A DNA stretch of 64,000 nucleotides from the NCBI GenBank assembly GCA_963422465.1, contig OY730175.1, positions 1,984,001 to 2,048,000 of the forward strand, in the 5' to 3' direction. Below are positions 13,259 through 24,998 of the stretch, in pieces. The stretch is from Lichina pygmaea (Eukaryota; Ascomycota; Lichinomycetes; Lichinales; Lichinaceae). The notes beneath the pieces are model-generated. The model was not told the origin of the DNA, did not search any database, and worked only from the letters and a program-made list of their open reading frames with translations. How positions within the stretch are numbered: position 1 is the first letter of the stretch; each line of letters starts with the position of its first letter. The translations under genes were made by a program, and so were the position numbers.

Positions 13259-15937
13259 ATGATGGCCTCAGGGGAAAGGGAGGACGGGGTCAGCATTGCG
13301 CCGGTTGCCCCCCCTCTGGAATTTCCATCTCCAACGGGCCCACCTGCGGAAAGGAGCAATGGCGCCGTCGACGGCAAAGCTCGAGGGATGCCACTCGCCG
13401 ACGACTCTGGATTGCCTTCTCGGCATGGTCCTGCCCAGCCATTGCGCTCCATGTCGGGAGCGACAGCGGCCCCGGCGAAGCCCAAGCGCCGGAAGGCTCC
13501 TGTGAGATGGGAGACGTCGATAGAGTTGCGCAACCAAGACGCATTGAAGTCGGGAACAAAGCCAGAGGGTACGGCGGCGAAGACGAGTCGGCCCGCTCTC
13601 TCTGGCCGCCATACGTCCGTCGGGCGGAAGGCCAGGTCGGGCGACGACGCACGCCGAGGAGGATCTTTCTCCCACGCGAGAAGGTCATCTCACGTCGGGC
13701 CATCCCCCGGCTTCCTGCTCGACAACGATCACTTTCGAGCACGTGCCAAGCTCTCGAGCCGAGATGGCAGGCTGGGTCTTTCGATGCACGATGGCAACAC
13801 CGGCTATCTGGCCAAGGCCCTGGGGGCCGGCCTGGGGCGGCGTGTCATGGGTCGCCCTGACGACAACGCAGACGCCGACTCCGATGCTCTGGACGAGCAA
13901 GGCGAACGGGGGGGATCCACCGAGGGCAGGGCGGCAGGGGCCGACCTTCCGGGACGCCCGAGGACGCCCAAGCCCGACTTGGACCGTCCTGTACCCAAGC
14001 TCAACATCGTGGTGATGGTGCTGGGCAGTCGTGGCGATATCCAGCCGTTTCTCAAGGTCGGCCAGATCCTTCGAGAGCACGGGCACCGCGTCCGCATCGC
14101 GTCGCATCCGGCTTTCAGGGACTTTGTCGAGAGAGACACGGGTCTGGAATTCTTCTCCGTCGGCGGCGACCCCGCGGAGCTGATGGCGTTCATGGTCAAG
14201 AACCCGGGTCTGATTCCATCCATCGACTCCGTAAGATCGGGTGAGATTGGCCGGCAGAGGGAACAGATGTTCCACATGTTCCAAGGCTTCTGGCGGGCCT
14301 GCATCAACGCTTCGGACGATGAGCCAAATGCGAACAACGTGCGCATGATGAGCCGGTCGAATCCGTTCATTGTACGTCCACTGCGTTTTCTTGCTTGCCG
14401 CCCTGTGGTCCCCCACCCTCCGTGGCCACCGTTCTTCGCGTCTGTGTCTGATCCGTGTCTCAGGCGGACGCGATCATCGCCAATCCGGCATCCTTCGCCC
14501 ACGTGCACTGCGCCGAACGGCTGGGCGTGCCCCTGCACCTGATGTTCACCTTCCCGCAGACGCCGACGACCGAGTTCCCCAATCCGTTGGCCAAGATCAA
14601 ACGGACGAACATCAACGTCCGGTATTCGAACTTCATGAGCTACCCCCTGGTGGAGATGATCACGTGGCAAGGGTCGGTGGCGCGACTGCCCCTTGGTGTT
14701 TTTGTCCGTTCATCCGACGACGCTGACCGTGACCCTCAGCCTGGGCGATCTGGTCAATCTCTTCCGGGTCGGGACGTTGGGCTTGGAGCCGGTCTCGACC
14801 TTGTGGGCGCCCGGCCAGCTCTACCGCCAGAGAGTGCCCTTCACCTACCTCTGGTCTCCGGGCCTGGTTCCGAAGCCGCACGACTGGGGCCCGGAGATCG
14901 ACGTTGCAGGCTTCGTCTTCCTCAATCTCGCCAGCTCCTTCGAGCCCCCGGCGTCCCTGTCTAGCTTCCTCGACGAAGGCCCGCCGCCGATCTACATCGG
15001 ATTCGGTAGCATCGTCGTGGACGACCCCGACCGCTTTACCGCCATCATCTTCGGCGCGGTCAGGAAGGCCGGCGTGCGTGCGCTGGTGAGCAAGGGATGG
15101 GGTGGCCTGGGTGTCGGCGACGTCCCCGAGAACGTCTACCTTCTCGACAACACCCCTCACGACTGGATCTTCCCGCGCGTGAGCGCCGTGATCCACCACG
15201 GCGGCGCCGGTACGACCGCCATCGGGCTCAAATGCGGGAGGCCGACGATGATCGTCCCGTTCTTTGGCGACCAGCCGTTCTGGGCAGAGCGCATCGCGAA
15301 GGCGAATGCCGGCTACTACGAGCCGGTTCCGTACAAGCGACTGACCGTCGACAAGCTCGTCGACGGTATTCGCGTGCTGTCCTCGCCGGACATCCGGGCG
15401 AACGCCCAGCTGTTGGCCGAGGACATTGCGGAGGAAGGCGACGGGGCGCGCAACGCGGTCGTGAGCTTCCATCGCCAGCTGCCTCTCACGGGCGACCGAA
15501 GCATGCGTTGCTCGATCCTGGAAGATCGCGCCGCCGTTTGGATACTCAAGCAGACGAGCCTGAGGCTCTCCGCCCTCGCGGCGCATCTGCTCGTCGCTCG
15601 GAAGAAGCTACACTGGCGACAGCTGAGGCTCATACGGCATTACGAATGGAACGACTTCAGCGGTCCGGGCGAGCCGGTGACCGGCGCCGGCGGTGTCATC
15701 GTTCGATCCGTCACTGGCATAACCAAGGGCTTCAGCAGCGTACCGGTGAAGGTGGTCAAGGGCATCCATCGCCATCGAAAGAGGCGCGCCGGCACGGCTG
15801 CGCCGAAGACGGAGCCCGCGAGCGGTGTCGTGACGAAAAGCGACCGGTCCAGTTCGGTCTCGAAGACGTCGCCGTCTAGGCAGCGTCGGGCTGGATCGAC
15901 CTCTCCCGGTGCAAAAGCGCACGTCGACGAGGACGAG

Positions 15938-15994
<57 letters not shown>

Positions 15995-16944
15995 GATTAC
16001 AGCTCCGACTCAAGTTCGGACCATAGCGACGATGACCAACCCGAGGACGATAACGCGGCAGAGGAGATAGCGAAGGACGTGGAGAGAAGCCTGGAAAAGT
16101 CAGGCAAGATGATCATACAAGGTCAGGCTCCGAGTTCCACCGGACGAGTTGCTCCTCGTCGATTGATGCAGGCCTCGGTCCCTTACTCACGTTGCGAATA
16201 GCCCCCATGGCCGTCACCCTCGCCATCGGGCAGGGATTGCACAACGCACCTCGGCTCTACGGCGACGAGACCGTCCGTCCGCCCACGCGCATCACCGGTC
16301 TTCATTCGGGCCTCCGCGCCGCCGGGAAGGAGTTTGTCTACGGCATCTACGACGGCGTGACCGGGCTCGTGCTCCATCCATATCACGGAGCACGGAAGGA
16401 CGGGCTCGTCGGCCTCGCCAAGGGCTTTGGCAAAGGGGTCGGTGGCTTCGTCTTGAAGGACTTGGCCGCGATTGTCGGCCCGGTCGGCTACACCCTCAAG
16501 GGAGTGCACAAGGAGTTGCGTAAGCACAAGGACGCGTCGCACTTGATCCGCCACGCCCGGATGACGCAAGGACAACAAGAGCGCGGTGACCTGACGCCCG
16601 TCGACGAAACGGCCGTGCTCGGTACCGTCGACCACGGCTGGGGCGTCTTCCTCGAGATGCGACGGTTCGTCACCCGGAAGAAGTCCCAAGGAATCCAGGG
16701 GCGGCTGGACCTGAGGCACGAGGAGAAACGATGGCGCGAGCACGGCGCCTTTGAGAACGTGGCGCGCACGAAGCAGGCCGTCGACGCCAGCAAAGAAGCA
16801 GAGCGGGCCGACGCGGACGCGAATCTCGACGCACCAGACTCGGACGGACCCGAACGCGGCGAAGATCGTACGACGTCGAGGAGCAACAACGGCGCCGCCG
16901 TGTCTCCCGCAACGGCAGGTATAGGAACGGGTCCCGGGACCTGA
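13259..16944 (+). CDS. UDP-glycosyltransferase, sterol 3-beta-glucosyltransferase type
   Basis: Four exons, 13259-14371, 14464-14672, 14740-16121 and 16202-16944, give 1,148 residues. After a ~245-residue basic, disordered N-terminus comes KLNIVVMVLGSRGDIQPFLK, the GT28/UGT-type start of sterol glucosyltransferases. WQG joins LGDLVNLFR across intron 2. The donor-binding C-lobe has IYIGFGSIVV, TPHDWIFPRVSAVIHHGGAG near residue 593, and PTMIVPFFGDQPFWAERI. Introns are 92, 67 and 80 nt, all GT-AG. Past the catalytic part are a basic region, a long Asp tract encoded by (GAC)n (about 15930-15990), and a tail with GLHNAPRLYGD, common in fungal homologues. No PH or GRAM domain of Atg26 is seen, so it is a glycosyltransferase-only paralogue. 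The acceptor is probably a sterol but is inferred. A second ATG follows immediately at 13262. Confidence 0.85.
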
Positions 16945-17407
16945 TCGTATCTTTTCCTCGACTCGAGTGACAGTACCTACTTTCTTGCATCACCCTGTTG
17001 GAACCGCTTCACATCATCAATACCCCCTGCACGGAAGAGTCAGCGATCGAGATGCATCACAGCGTGTGTATTTGATAGAGCCCAAAAGCATTGTTCATTA
17101 GATACCTCAGTCTTTGTACGTGGAGAGAGGAAGAGAGAGAGAGAGAGATGGTCATTGAGGGGGGATGGGACTTTGGCTTGGTGGCCGTTGAGCGGAACGG
17201 GGAGGAGGGATAATGTGAGCATTTGCATGAAGAATAGTATGCCGTGCGAGATCTGACTCGCGAGAGAAAAATGCCAGAGGGGTCGAGACGGTTGACTTGC
17301 AAGATCGTGATGGTCGCCATCTCTGCGTGCGACAGCAGTACAAGAACCTATACTCCGGCACGTACGTACGTTCTGTCGGATTGAAAGTCGACGAGACGTC
17401 GCTATGA
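16945..17407. other. 3'-3' spacer between convergent genes
   Basis: Short convergent intergenic region. It contains a (GA)n-like tract at about 17125-17150 and no gene. Confidence 0.55.
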
Positions 17408-18058
17408 TTACTGCTTCGACGGGCCTCCACCCGGACTCCAAGTCTCCGGCTGCCAGTCCTCGCCCGGGGCTCCTCTCTTTCTGAAAGCCTCAGGGACGGG
17501 CGTCTCCCTCCGCGCCGTAGCGCCGTCGACGGGCGCCGGACCCGCCGCGGTGTGCTCGAGCGGTGTTTCGGGCGGGGCTTTCCTCCGCTCGGGGCCGTCC
17601 AACAACGACGGCTTACTCGCCCAGCGCTCGTCGGCGAGACGCGCGAGCCGTTTGACGTTGGCCAGTCGCTGCACGTCGCGCAGCTGTTCCTCGATCGACG
17701 GCGCGTCGTCACGGGTGTGTCGCAGCCACTGGTGCCACTGCGGGCTGATCTTGATGTCCGAGTGATGCGTCCTCTTGTGCCCGGGCTGTGCGATCCGCCG
17801 CGGCCGCAACAGAGTGTCGTGGAGATGTAGCTCCCAGAAGGTGTTGCCGGCCAGATCCATGCCTGGAGTCGAAAGTCAGACGGGTCGGGTCTCGTGCGGT
17901 GGAGAAGGGTAGGTGGGTGGATGGGAGATCTCGAGAGCCGTGCGGAGTCAAGACTTGCCGATGAGGTACCGCTTTCGCCACGGTAGCCGTAGGCTCTTCC
18001 ATCTCCACCAGAGCCTCTGCCAGGCGCTCGTCGAGAACGCTGTCCTTGGACCGTTCAT
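17408..18058 (-). CDS. Complex I assembly factor N7BML / NDUFAF2-like
   Basis: Exons 17959-18058 and 17408-17862 give 184 residues. The N-terminus MNGPRTAFSTSAWQRLWWRW with LPWRKRYLIG, then DLAGNTFWEL, RRIAQPGHKRTHHSD, SPQWHQWLRHTRDDAPSIEE and DWQPETWSPGG match the NDUFA12/NDUFAF2 fold and the assembly factor called N7BML in Neurospora. It acts in the mitochondrial matrix as a chaperone of the NADH dehydrogenase module. The 96-nt intron (17863-17958) appears to use a GC donor (G|GCAAGT) and a CAG acceptor. The nearby GT would break the frame into MDLAGNTF, while GC-AG gives LIG-MDLAGNTFWEL. It is divergent from the calponin-homology gene, with ~490 bp between starts. Confidence 0.85.
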
Positions 18059-18551
18059 CTCATCTCTTGCGAGCTGTGAGCTGCGTTCGAGGTCTCGTCG
18101 TCAGGCTTTTTCAAACAGACGTCATACTACGGAGTACTCCGTACAGTACATAGCAAGAACCCTACCGTAGTCCCGAGTTGAGGCTTCCAAGCCTAGTCCA
18201 ACGCCTATGGCCCGGCCTATCAATACAGTCGCCCGTCGGAACCGGGAAAACAATTTCCCGAACTCGACGTCTACCGTACTCGCACTACGAGTACGTACCT
18301 ACCGGTACGTACCTGGACGCAGTGGTACGCAATCCGGCCTCGTCGGACATATTCCAACGCAACCGCCTTTCAACGGCGACGTATAACCTGTCATGTATTT
18401 TTGCCGTGTCCGCGCACGGCAGGAGCGTTTAGGTCGAAGACACTTTGAGCAAGACCAATCCAAGCGCGCCTCGTCCCTGCGGCCCCTACTCAACCCACAG
18501 AAAACCAGATTCGTGTCGCCCTAGGGAGGCGGACCGACGACGACATCGATA
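18059..18551. promoter_or_regulatory. Divergent promoter region
   Basis: A 490-bp spacer between the starts of N7BML (minus) and the CH-domain gene (plus) must hold both promoters. GTACTCCGTACAGTAC-type motifs occur around 18125-18150 and GTAC/GGTACGTACC motifs around 18270-18315. No TATA box stands out. Confidence 0.4.
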
Positions 18552-20577
18552 ATGACCTCCGCCACGAGCCTCGACAAAGATCTAAAGCGCCTGCGCCTCT
18601 CCAAGTATACTCCTCAAGCTGCAAAGGAAGTCCGAACATGGATCGAAGACATCCTTGCCGAAACTCTAGGAGACGGGGACCTTCTCGATCGGCTCCGGGA
18701 CGGTATCGTTCTCTGCAAGTAAGCTCCACACCCGGCGACCAGTCTGAACGAGAGCCGAGCTGAGACGATAAGACAGACTAGCCAACGCCGCGGTGCCCTC
18801 ACCCGGCGTCAAGTATAAGGCCTCCAAGATGCCGTTTGTGCAGCGAGAGAACATCTCACATTTCCTTCGGGCCGTGCAATCACCGCCTCTGTCTCTGCCG
18901 GACCACGACGTCTTTTCGACGGTGGACCTCTACGAGTCCAAGGATCCAGCGCAGGTCTTACAGTGCCTGAGCGCTTTCAGTCGACGGGCGAACCATGTCC
19001 AACCGTCTCGATTCCCGAGGACGCTAGGTCCCAAGAGCCGGACAGGCGCCTTGACCCCGCAGGGCACCGGCGGCAGCGAAGGGTGGAAGTCCCCAGGTCG
19101 AGGCTCTCGGACCCGAGGTTTCTCCAGCGCTAGTCAGAGCAGCGCGTCAAACTCTGCCATCGGGAACGCACGATCGTCAGACTCTGCTGTTCTCGATGCG
19201 AACGACCAGTCGCGGACGTCGCCTCGCGGTGGTGTAAGCACCTGGAGCAAGAAGACCGACGAAGCTTGCACGACTCCCGCCTGGAATATTCACCAATACG
19301 GCTATCTGGGCGGGGCAAGTCAGGCAAGTCAGGGTGTCAGCTTTGGCGGTACGAGACAGATAACCGGCTCCGCTCCGGTGGCGGAGAGCTTGGCCGAGCG
19401 CGAGCGGAGGCGACAGGAACAGCAAGCCGCCCAAGAGAAGCTGCGTCTCGAACGCGAAGAGGCAGAGCGTAGGGCTCTGGCCGAGAGGGAGGCCGAGGAA
19501 GAACGTGCGCGGGCAGCCGAAGAGCGGCGCTGGAAAGAGGAGACGCGAAGGAGACTCGAGAGGGAGCGACAAGAAGCCGAGGCGGAGAAGGCGAGGTGGG
19601 AAGAAGAGGAGGGACGATGGAGAGAGGAGGAAGATCGTCGCGAGAAGGCCGAGCGCGAGAGGCAAGCTCGGACCGACACCGAAAACGCCCAGCCGCCGAC
19701 CGGGCAAGAGACTCGCCTCAACGGCCAATTCCTAAGTCAGTATCTGCTCGAGCAGACTTCAGCCACGGACGCCGACAGAGGTTCCAAGGCCTCGGACGTC
19801 GAACGAGAACGCGAGCGGGTACGTCAACTCGAGCGACAGCTCGAGATGGCCAAGGCTCGAGAGGAGCATTACGAGATGGAGCGTCGGCGGCATATGCGTC
19901 TTCGGTCCGGTCACGACGGCGGGGATGGGCAGCGGACTTCCGAGGTCGTGGAACTTCTGTCAAGACGATCCGCCACCGTGGCACAAGGGCCAACCCAGGC
20001 AAAGACCGCTCCGCCGGTGCCACGCCGCTTGGAGAAAGGCTCGGACGAAGACGAGCGGTTGCAGCTTCGGGAGGAGTGGAACGCTCACCGCACCGGTTCC
20101 GCGTCGCTTCCCTCCCCGTCCCCCGAGCCCGCTCCCGTGAGCGCCCGGCCTCTCCCCATACCGGGCTCGCCGGCGAACAAGGCCGACGCTCCTCCGGCGC
20201 CGCGTCGACCGCTACCCGACCCCGCGGCGTACGCGCCGAACGGGAGCCGCGTCGATCGGTTCCTGGGGTCGAACCCGGCGCCGGCCCGGCCAAAGCCAGA
20301 CAGCCACGTCGCGAACGAGCTCGGGTTCGACTCGGCCGCCGAACGACACGGCGAGGACGCTCGACGAGAGCAGTCGCAGTCGAAGACGAAAGCCGGTGGC
20401 TGGGCCTCCAAGTCTCTCTTGGAACGCGAGATGGAGCTCGAGCGCCAGCGACAGGCCGAATGGGAGGAGGCCCAGAGCGCTCCGCGCCAGGCCGTGCCAC
20501 CTTCGAAGGGCGCTGGCACGACGCTGTCCTCAACCGGCAGCCGTAGGCAGATCATCGGTCCTCGACCGCCGCCTTGA
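18552..20577 (+). CDS. Calponin-homology (transgelin-type) and coiled-coil protein
   Basis: Exons 18552-18718 and 18777-20577 are joined across a 58-nt intron (GTAAGC/CAG), giving 655 residues. Residues ~1-135 form a single CH domain: EVRTWIEDILAETLGDGDLL, then LRDGIVLCKLANAAVPSPG, MPFVQRENISHFLRAV and DVFSTVDLYESKDPAQVLQC, all characteristic of transgelin/SM22/Scp1 proteins that bundle F-actin. Residues ~200-300 are a long Glu/Arg-rich coiled coil (repeats of ERERRRQEQQ type). Another coiled segment near 345-380 and a Pro-rich, disordered tail ending RRQIIGPRPPP follow. It is longer than yeast Scp1 (200 aa). The coiled coil and tail suggest a scaffold linking actin to other partners, but that is inference. 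Long antisense frames here are shadows of the Arg/Glu-rich codons. Confidence 0.8.
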
Positions 20578-21560
20578 GTCGTTCCTGGAGCGGCTTCATG
20601 TACAGTATCTTTTATGACGACGATCACGACGACGATAAGCGCGGGCGGTCACATCTTCATGACGGCGTTCTACAGAGGTTATGCTGTGATGGCCCATTCA
20701 CCCGTTTCTCTTGGCGCTCTGGGTTCATCGGGCCCTTTTCCATCTCATCGTCGGTTACGATGGATGCCCAAACCACCTCTTCGACGCGGAGGGTCAGTTT
20801 ATCTACAGTGCTGTACTCCGTACTGTACCGTGCCTGGGCGTGTCTTGTCTCCCCAGGAGCGGACTTATCGGTATATTCTTCCTGGCACAGTAGGAGGACT
20901 TACGACTACATACAGTTACAGTATGTTCACAGAGGATAGAAGGCTAAAAGAACAGACATCCGTCCCAGAGCCCATCCATCCGCTTTCATTCCAGCTTCTC
21001 CACGATAGATAGACTGTCAGGAGGGTGATGTTGGTAGCAATGAGCTTTCACTGGTCTAGCAGTGCTGGGGGATGCTCTGACGAGAGCAGAGATGGTGGAG
21101 ACAGACTACGTACAGTACTTGTTCTTCGTGTTGCCTTGTGGCGTTAAGGACTGAAGTGGCTGATGGTTACCTGACGACGTGTCGTGGTGGTTCGATGGAC
21201 ACCCTACGGCATACTATAGTTTAGTGCTGGGGGCCTAACGAGAGCCTGTGTGTAGGCTTCATGACAGCTGGCCATCACCTGGTTGCTTACTAAGTTCCAG
21301 CGGTTGGTGATGTTGCGGTTGCCTAAGTGGGCCACGGATAACAGCTGCCTGTTCCGGTGGAGCTATACGGAAGTGCTGTGGCTGCCGAATGGGGCTACCT
21401 GAAACGCTTCTCGCCATCGGGGGCTACTACCAGGCAGAGATGGCTCTACCGGGATGCTTTGGAGCCGCATAAGGCGTCCTTGAAGCAGCATCCAGGTGCT
21501 GCTCTGCAATGCTCCTGTTTGGTCCTCCATCTCAATCCACGTTGAGCTCTTACACCGGAG
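20578..21560. other. Intergenic, no gene recognised
   Basis: About 1 kb with short overlapping frames, lower GC than the flanking genes, and a GTACTCCGTACTGTACC motif at about 20813. It holds the 3' side of the CH-domain gene and the promoter of the PNGase A-like gene. No RNA gene or terminal repeat was found. Confidence 0.5.
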
Positions 21561-23761
21561 ATGTCGAAGCGATGCCGTGCGCTCGCCGTTTGGCTTGCTT
21601 GTTTACTCCTCGTCTTAGAAGTGGCATACTGTAGGCGCAATACGCAGTCGCCACTGCGTAATGTCGAGCCATTGGCGCCGGTTCCCCATCGTCTTGAAGA
21701 CGTCTTCCAGGTCCATCCTCCGGTTCTGACGCCGGCCGGAGCATATGTCCAAGGAAACACTTCGGATGGTCCCCCACACCGGCCATGCGTCCGGGATGAC
21801 AGAGCCCGCGTGGGGAAAGAATGCACGAGGATTCTGATGGAGCATTCTTTCGGCTTCAGCTACGGTCATCCGTACGTCGGTGAGTCTTGTCGGCATGAAC
21901 ACCGCGTCGCCCGGGAGAAGGTTGATGTCGAGCCGTCACAGGCTCTTACGAGCCGCCGTCGTGTGACTTCAACAGAGTCGTACTCAACCTTACGGTCGCC
22001 TCAAGAGGACGGCAGTTCGATCGCCTAGCGTCGCTCTACCTGGGCGACATCGAGATCTTCCGCACGTCCACCGCCGAGCCCACCGCCCGCGGCATCCGGT
22101 GGACATACAGCAAGGATGTCTCCAGCTATCTAGCTCTCTTCAGGGAGAGTCAGAAGGTCATCTTCGACCTTGGTAATCTGATCAACGAGATATACACTGC
22201 GCCGTTCATTGTCACCTTGACAGCATCGTTCTTCGACGACAGCATCGCTACAGGAGCAGCCAGCCTGGTCCTACCCATCTCAGCCCGGAGGTCGTCTCAG
22301 GATCAGCCCAGCGCGTTCTCCTTGCCGAGTGACCGTGCGTACAGCAACATCAGCGTTCCAAGAAGAACGTACCGCGCCGTTGTAAGCCTGCTGGCGACTG
22401 GACAAGCAGACGAGGAGTTCTGGTATGGAAATGTTCTGGATTCTCAGAAAGAGGGCTTCCCGTCTAACCCGGGCCCTTGGCCGGGGCACTCGCCCTTCAG
22501 AGAAGTACAGCTGTGGATCAACGGCAGTCTGGCCGGCGTCGTGGCGCCTTATCCCGTCGTTTTCACCGGAGGTTTCTGTCCTATGCTGTGGCGGCCGGTC
22601 GTGGGCATCGACGCCTTTGATCTCCGTGCAGGCGAAATCGACATCACGCCGTGGCTCCCTCTACTTTGGAACGCAGAGCCGGCGGACGTCGGCTTTGAGA
22701 TCAAAGTCGTGGGCATCGACGACGACGGCAAGGGTAACGGCACTCTGTCGAAGTCGGTCGGGGACTACTGGGTGGTATCCGGAAGCGTGCACCTGTGGGC
22801 CGACGATCCCGCTCGCTTGGATAGCGGATTCGTGCAGGATTACTCTGCTCCGGATCCGAGAATCACAATCGATATGGCCACGGACGACAGCTTCATGTTC
22901 TATTCCATATCCGTCCAGCGCCAGATCTCCATCACCGCATCGAGATCGGATGGGGGAGTTGAGACACTCTCTACGTGGAGCCAAAACATCGAAACTCTGA
23001 TCAGCGGGAATATCTTCCGTGCTGGCCAAGTTCAATTCTTCACCCAGCAGACTTCTGGGTTCGATGCTGCTTCCAGCGGATTTACCAACAGATATCACTA
23101 TGAGATCACGGTGGAGCTGGACAGCATCCTGCTCGAGCAGGACGGGATCTATCTGGAAGGTCTCCTCCAGAGGAGATTGGCTGTGTCCGGTCATGGGCCG
23201 TCCGTAGATCTGCTGGCTCGGCCGGACCGGCAGCGCGAGCGGGTTGTCCGGGAGAACGGCGGCCCGTTCTCCACAGCGGAGCTGAAGACGAAGCAAGGGG
23301 GCAGCTTCACGATGGAGATGCATCACGGCGCCATCACATTTGCCGCCGCTGCTACCGATCAGGGACTCGACTCTTTCAAGCTGGACGGTGCCCCAACTCC
23401 GCCCGACGCACCCGGAGGCGACGCCACAAGGGGGGAAACGTATACACGTAACGTGCTTGCACACAACGGCGTTCTCCTCAGAGACGAAGAAAGTCTCGAT
23501 GACGGGCTGGTGCAGGAAGACGGTCAAGCACGGCCGAGAACCGAACGGGGCTCGTCTTGGGCAGACGTCGATGTGTCGACCTTGAGACGCCTTGTCCACG
23601 ACAAGGACGCGCGACAGAGGGAGGCTGAGCCCGAGGAGCTCCTGGGCAGGCTGCCGCGGACCTTGAACATCCGCCCCCGCTCGGCATCAGTCAAGCCATC
23701 ATGGTCCAGATGGGTCGACGGGTGGATGACATGGGTTGCGGAGTGCGCACGCTTTGTGTAG
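21561..23761 (+). CDS. Secreted peptide-N-glycosidase A (PNGase A)-like protein
   Basis: Exons 21561-21879 and 21942-23761 are separated by a 62-nt intron (GTGAGT/CAG, phase 1) and give 712 residues. A cleavable signal peptide is evident (MSKRCRALAVWLACLLLVLE, cut near AYC). The body matches the PNGase A / peptide-N4-asparagine amidase A family: PPSCDFNRVVLNLTVASRGR, then LYLGDIEIFRTSTAEPTARG, WTYSKDVSSYLALF, EFWYGNVLD, FREVQLWINGSLAGVVAPYP, VVFTGGFCPMLWRPVVGIDA and WLPLLWNAEPADVGFEI. These enzymes release N-glycans from glycopeptides outside the cell or in acidic compartments. N-glycosylation sequons (e.g. LNLTV, INGSL) fit secretion. The C-terminal ~60 residues are polar, without a clear GPI or transmembrane signal. 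Activity is inferred from family membership. Confidence 0.85.
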
Positions 23762-24074
23762 CCGGCATACACATCTGGTCACTCCAGAGTTTCAACCAGG
23801 GTCGGAAGATACAGCTTTCTTCCATCTCGAGCATGATTCGTGAAGATGCATCTTTACTCGAACGAAAGGATTGAGTGTACGTACGTACTGGTACGCATGT
23901 AACCGTACAAAATCTTACCGCTGTACGGAGTACAGTTCGAGGGCGTGGCGGTGGACATCAGGTTACGACTTGAAGCTAAGAATCTCTAGATTTAGACCAC
24001 CTGTACCTAGCCAAAGCCTTGCTTTGTAGCCTTCTATGCACATCCGGCCAGAGACAGGAGGCTCAAGTGTCTTG
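23762..24074. other. Spacer between the PNGase A-like gene and a LINE fragment
   Basis: A short AT-richer spacer with GTACGTACTGGTACG and CTGTACGGAGTACAG motifs around 23878-23935. Nothing coding is supported. Confidence 0.5.
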
Positions 24075-24845
24075 TATTGTATTGAAATCCTACTCCATTC
24101 TAAAGCTAGCTAGGCTAGATTATGCTGGGGAACTGTAAGCTGGTAAGGAAAGCTCCAGGTCCTCTGACCCTAGGGCAAAAACCTCCCCTGTGGCCCCTGG
24201 GTGGGTGCCCTTCTGCCGAGATGCTGTAAACAAGGGAAGAGACTGCTAGACAGTCAAGCAAGAAGAGAGAGCCGATCTCGGGCCCATGAGAACTGGGATA
24301 GGAGATCAAGGCGGAGAAACCACTGCCAAGGCGGCGACTGGTCGGCGGTCCGACGTTAGCTGCTTGAAGTCAGTCGTGTGGGTGGACTGGCGTAACGCCT
24401 GCCGCTCCCTGGAGAAGCGTGGGCAGTCTAAGATCACATGTTTGGCTGTCTCCCACTTGCCACCCACAGGGGCAAGCCGGTGAGGAGAAGCCGGGTACCC
24501 GGCACCTGTGCAGGAAGGCTGCCAGACCCTATCTTGCCTGTGCCGATCTGTGTGAGGATGCTGGTGTGCGCCTTCGGGAGGCTGGCGTGTAGGCGGAGTG
24601 CTTCCAAGTGCCTTGTAGTGGTAAGATAATGATCCCATAGCTTTGCACTCAATGTGTACTCGCATGTGAGCCTCAATGTCTTTCTGAGCACCTGCGCTGA
24701 GGGCCCGCACGAAAGAACAATGCCGGCTGACTCAGCCCCACCTCCTTGGAGGCACGTGACATCACCGAAGCTCCAGCGCCAACGGCCTAACCGCAAGGGG
24801 TATAGAGACCTGATTGCGTTTTTCCGACATGCGCGCTGTACATAG
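24075..24845 (-). mobile_element. LINE 3' fragment (Tad1-like)
   Basis: Minus-strand pieces AKHVILDCPRFSRERQALR and DFKQLTSDRRPVAALA are the typical C-terminal end of a Tad1-type LINE second ORF. The non-coding 3' part (24088-24300) matches 41590-41870 in the same orientation, sharing cctactccattcta and atgctgg motifs. It ends at the low-coordinate side in a CAATAC-like simple repeat tail (about 24070-24088). The high-coordinate border is not sharp. It is 5'-truncated, as LINE copies usually are, with no intact frame. It ends about 150 bp before the ERV25 start codon. Confidence 0.65.
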
Positions 24846-24998
24846 GTACCAGTACGTAATACAGTACTGTACGTTACGTACATACGTAAGTTACGTAAGG
24901 CGCAACTCCCACGAACATTTCAGCTAGAACGGCCTTCAAGAGCCTTCTGACCTCGGTGCTGCCGGACCGCCGACAACTCCTTCAACGGCGCGGAGACG

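Noticed and set aside
19596-20546. 316-codon Arg-rich plus frame inside the CH-domain gene
   Set aside because: Shifted-frame shadow of the Glu/Arg coiled coil; the true frame has the CH domain and an intron-supported start.
22661-23599. 312-codon minus frame
   Set aside because: Antisense to the PNGase A-like exon, with no motif of its own.
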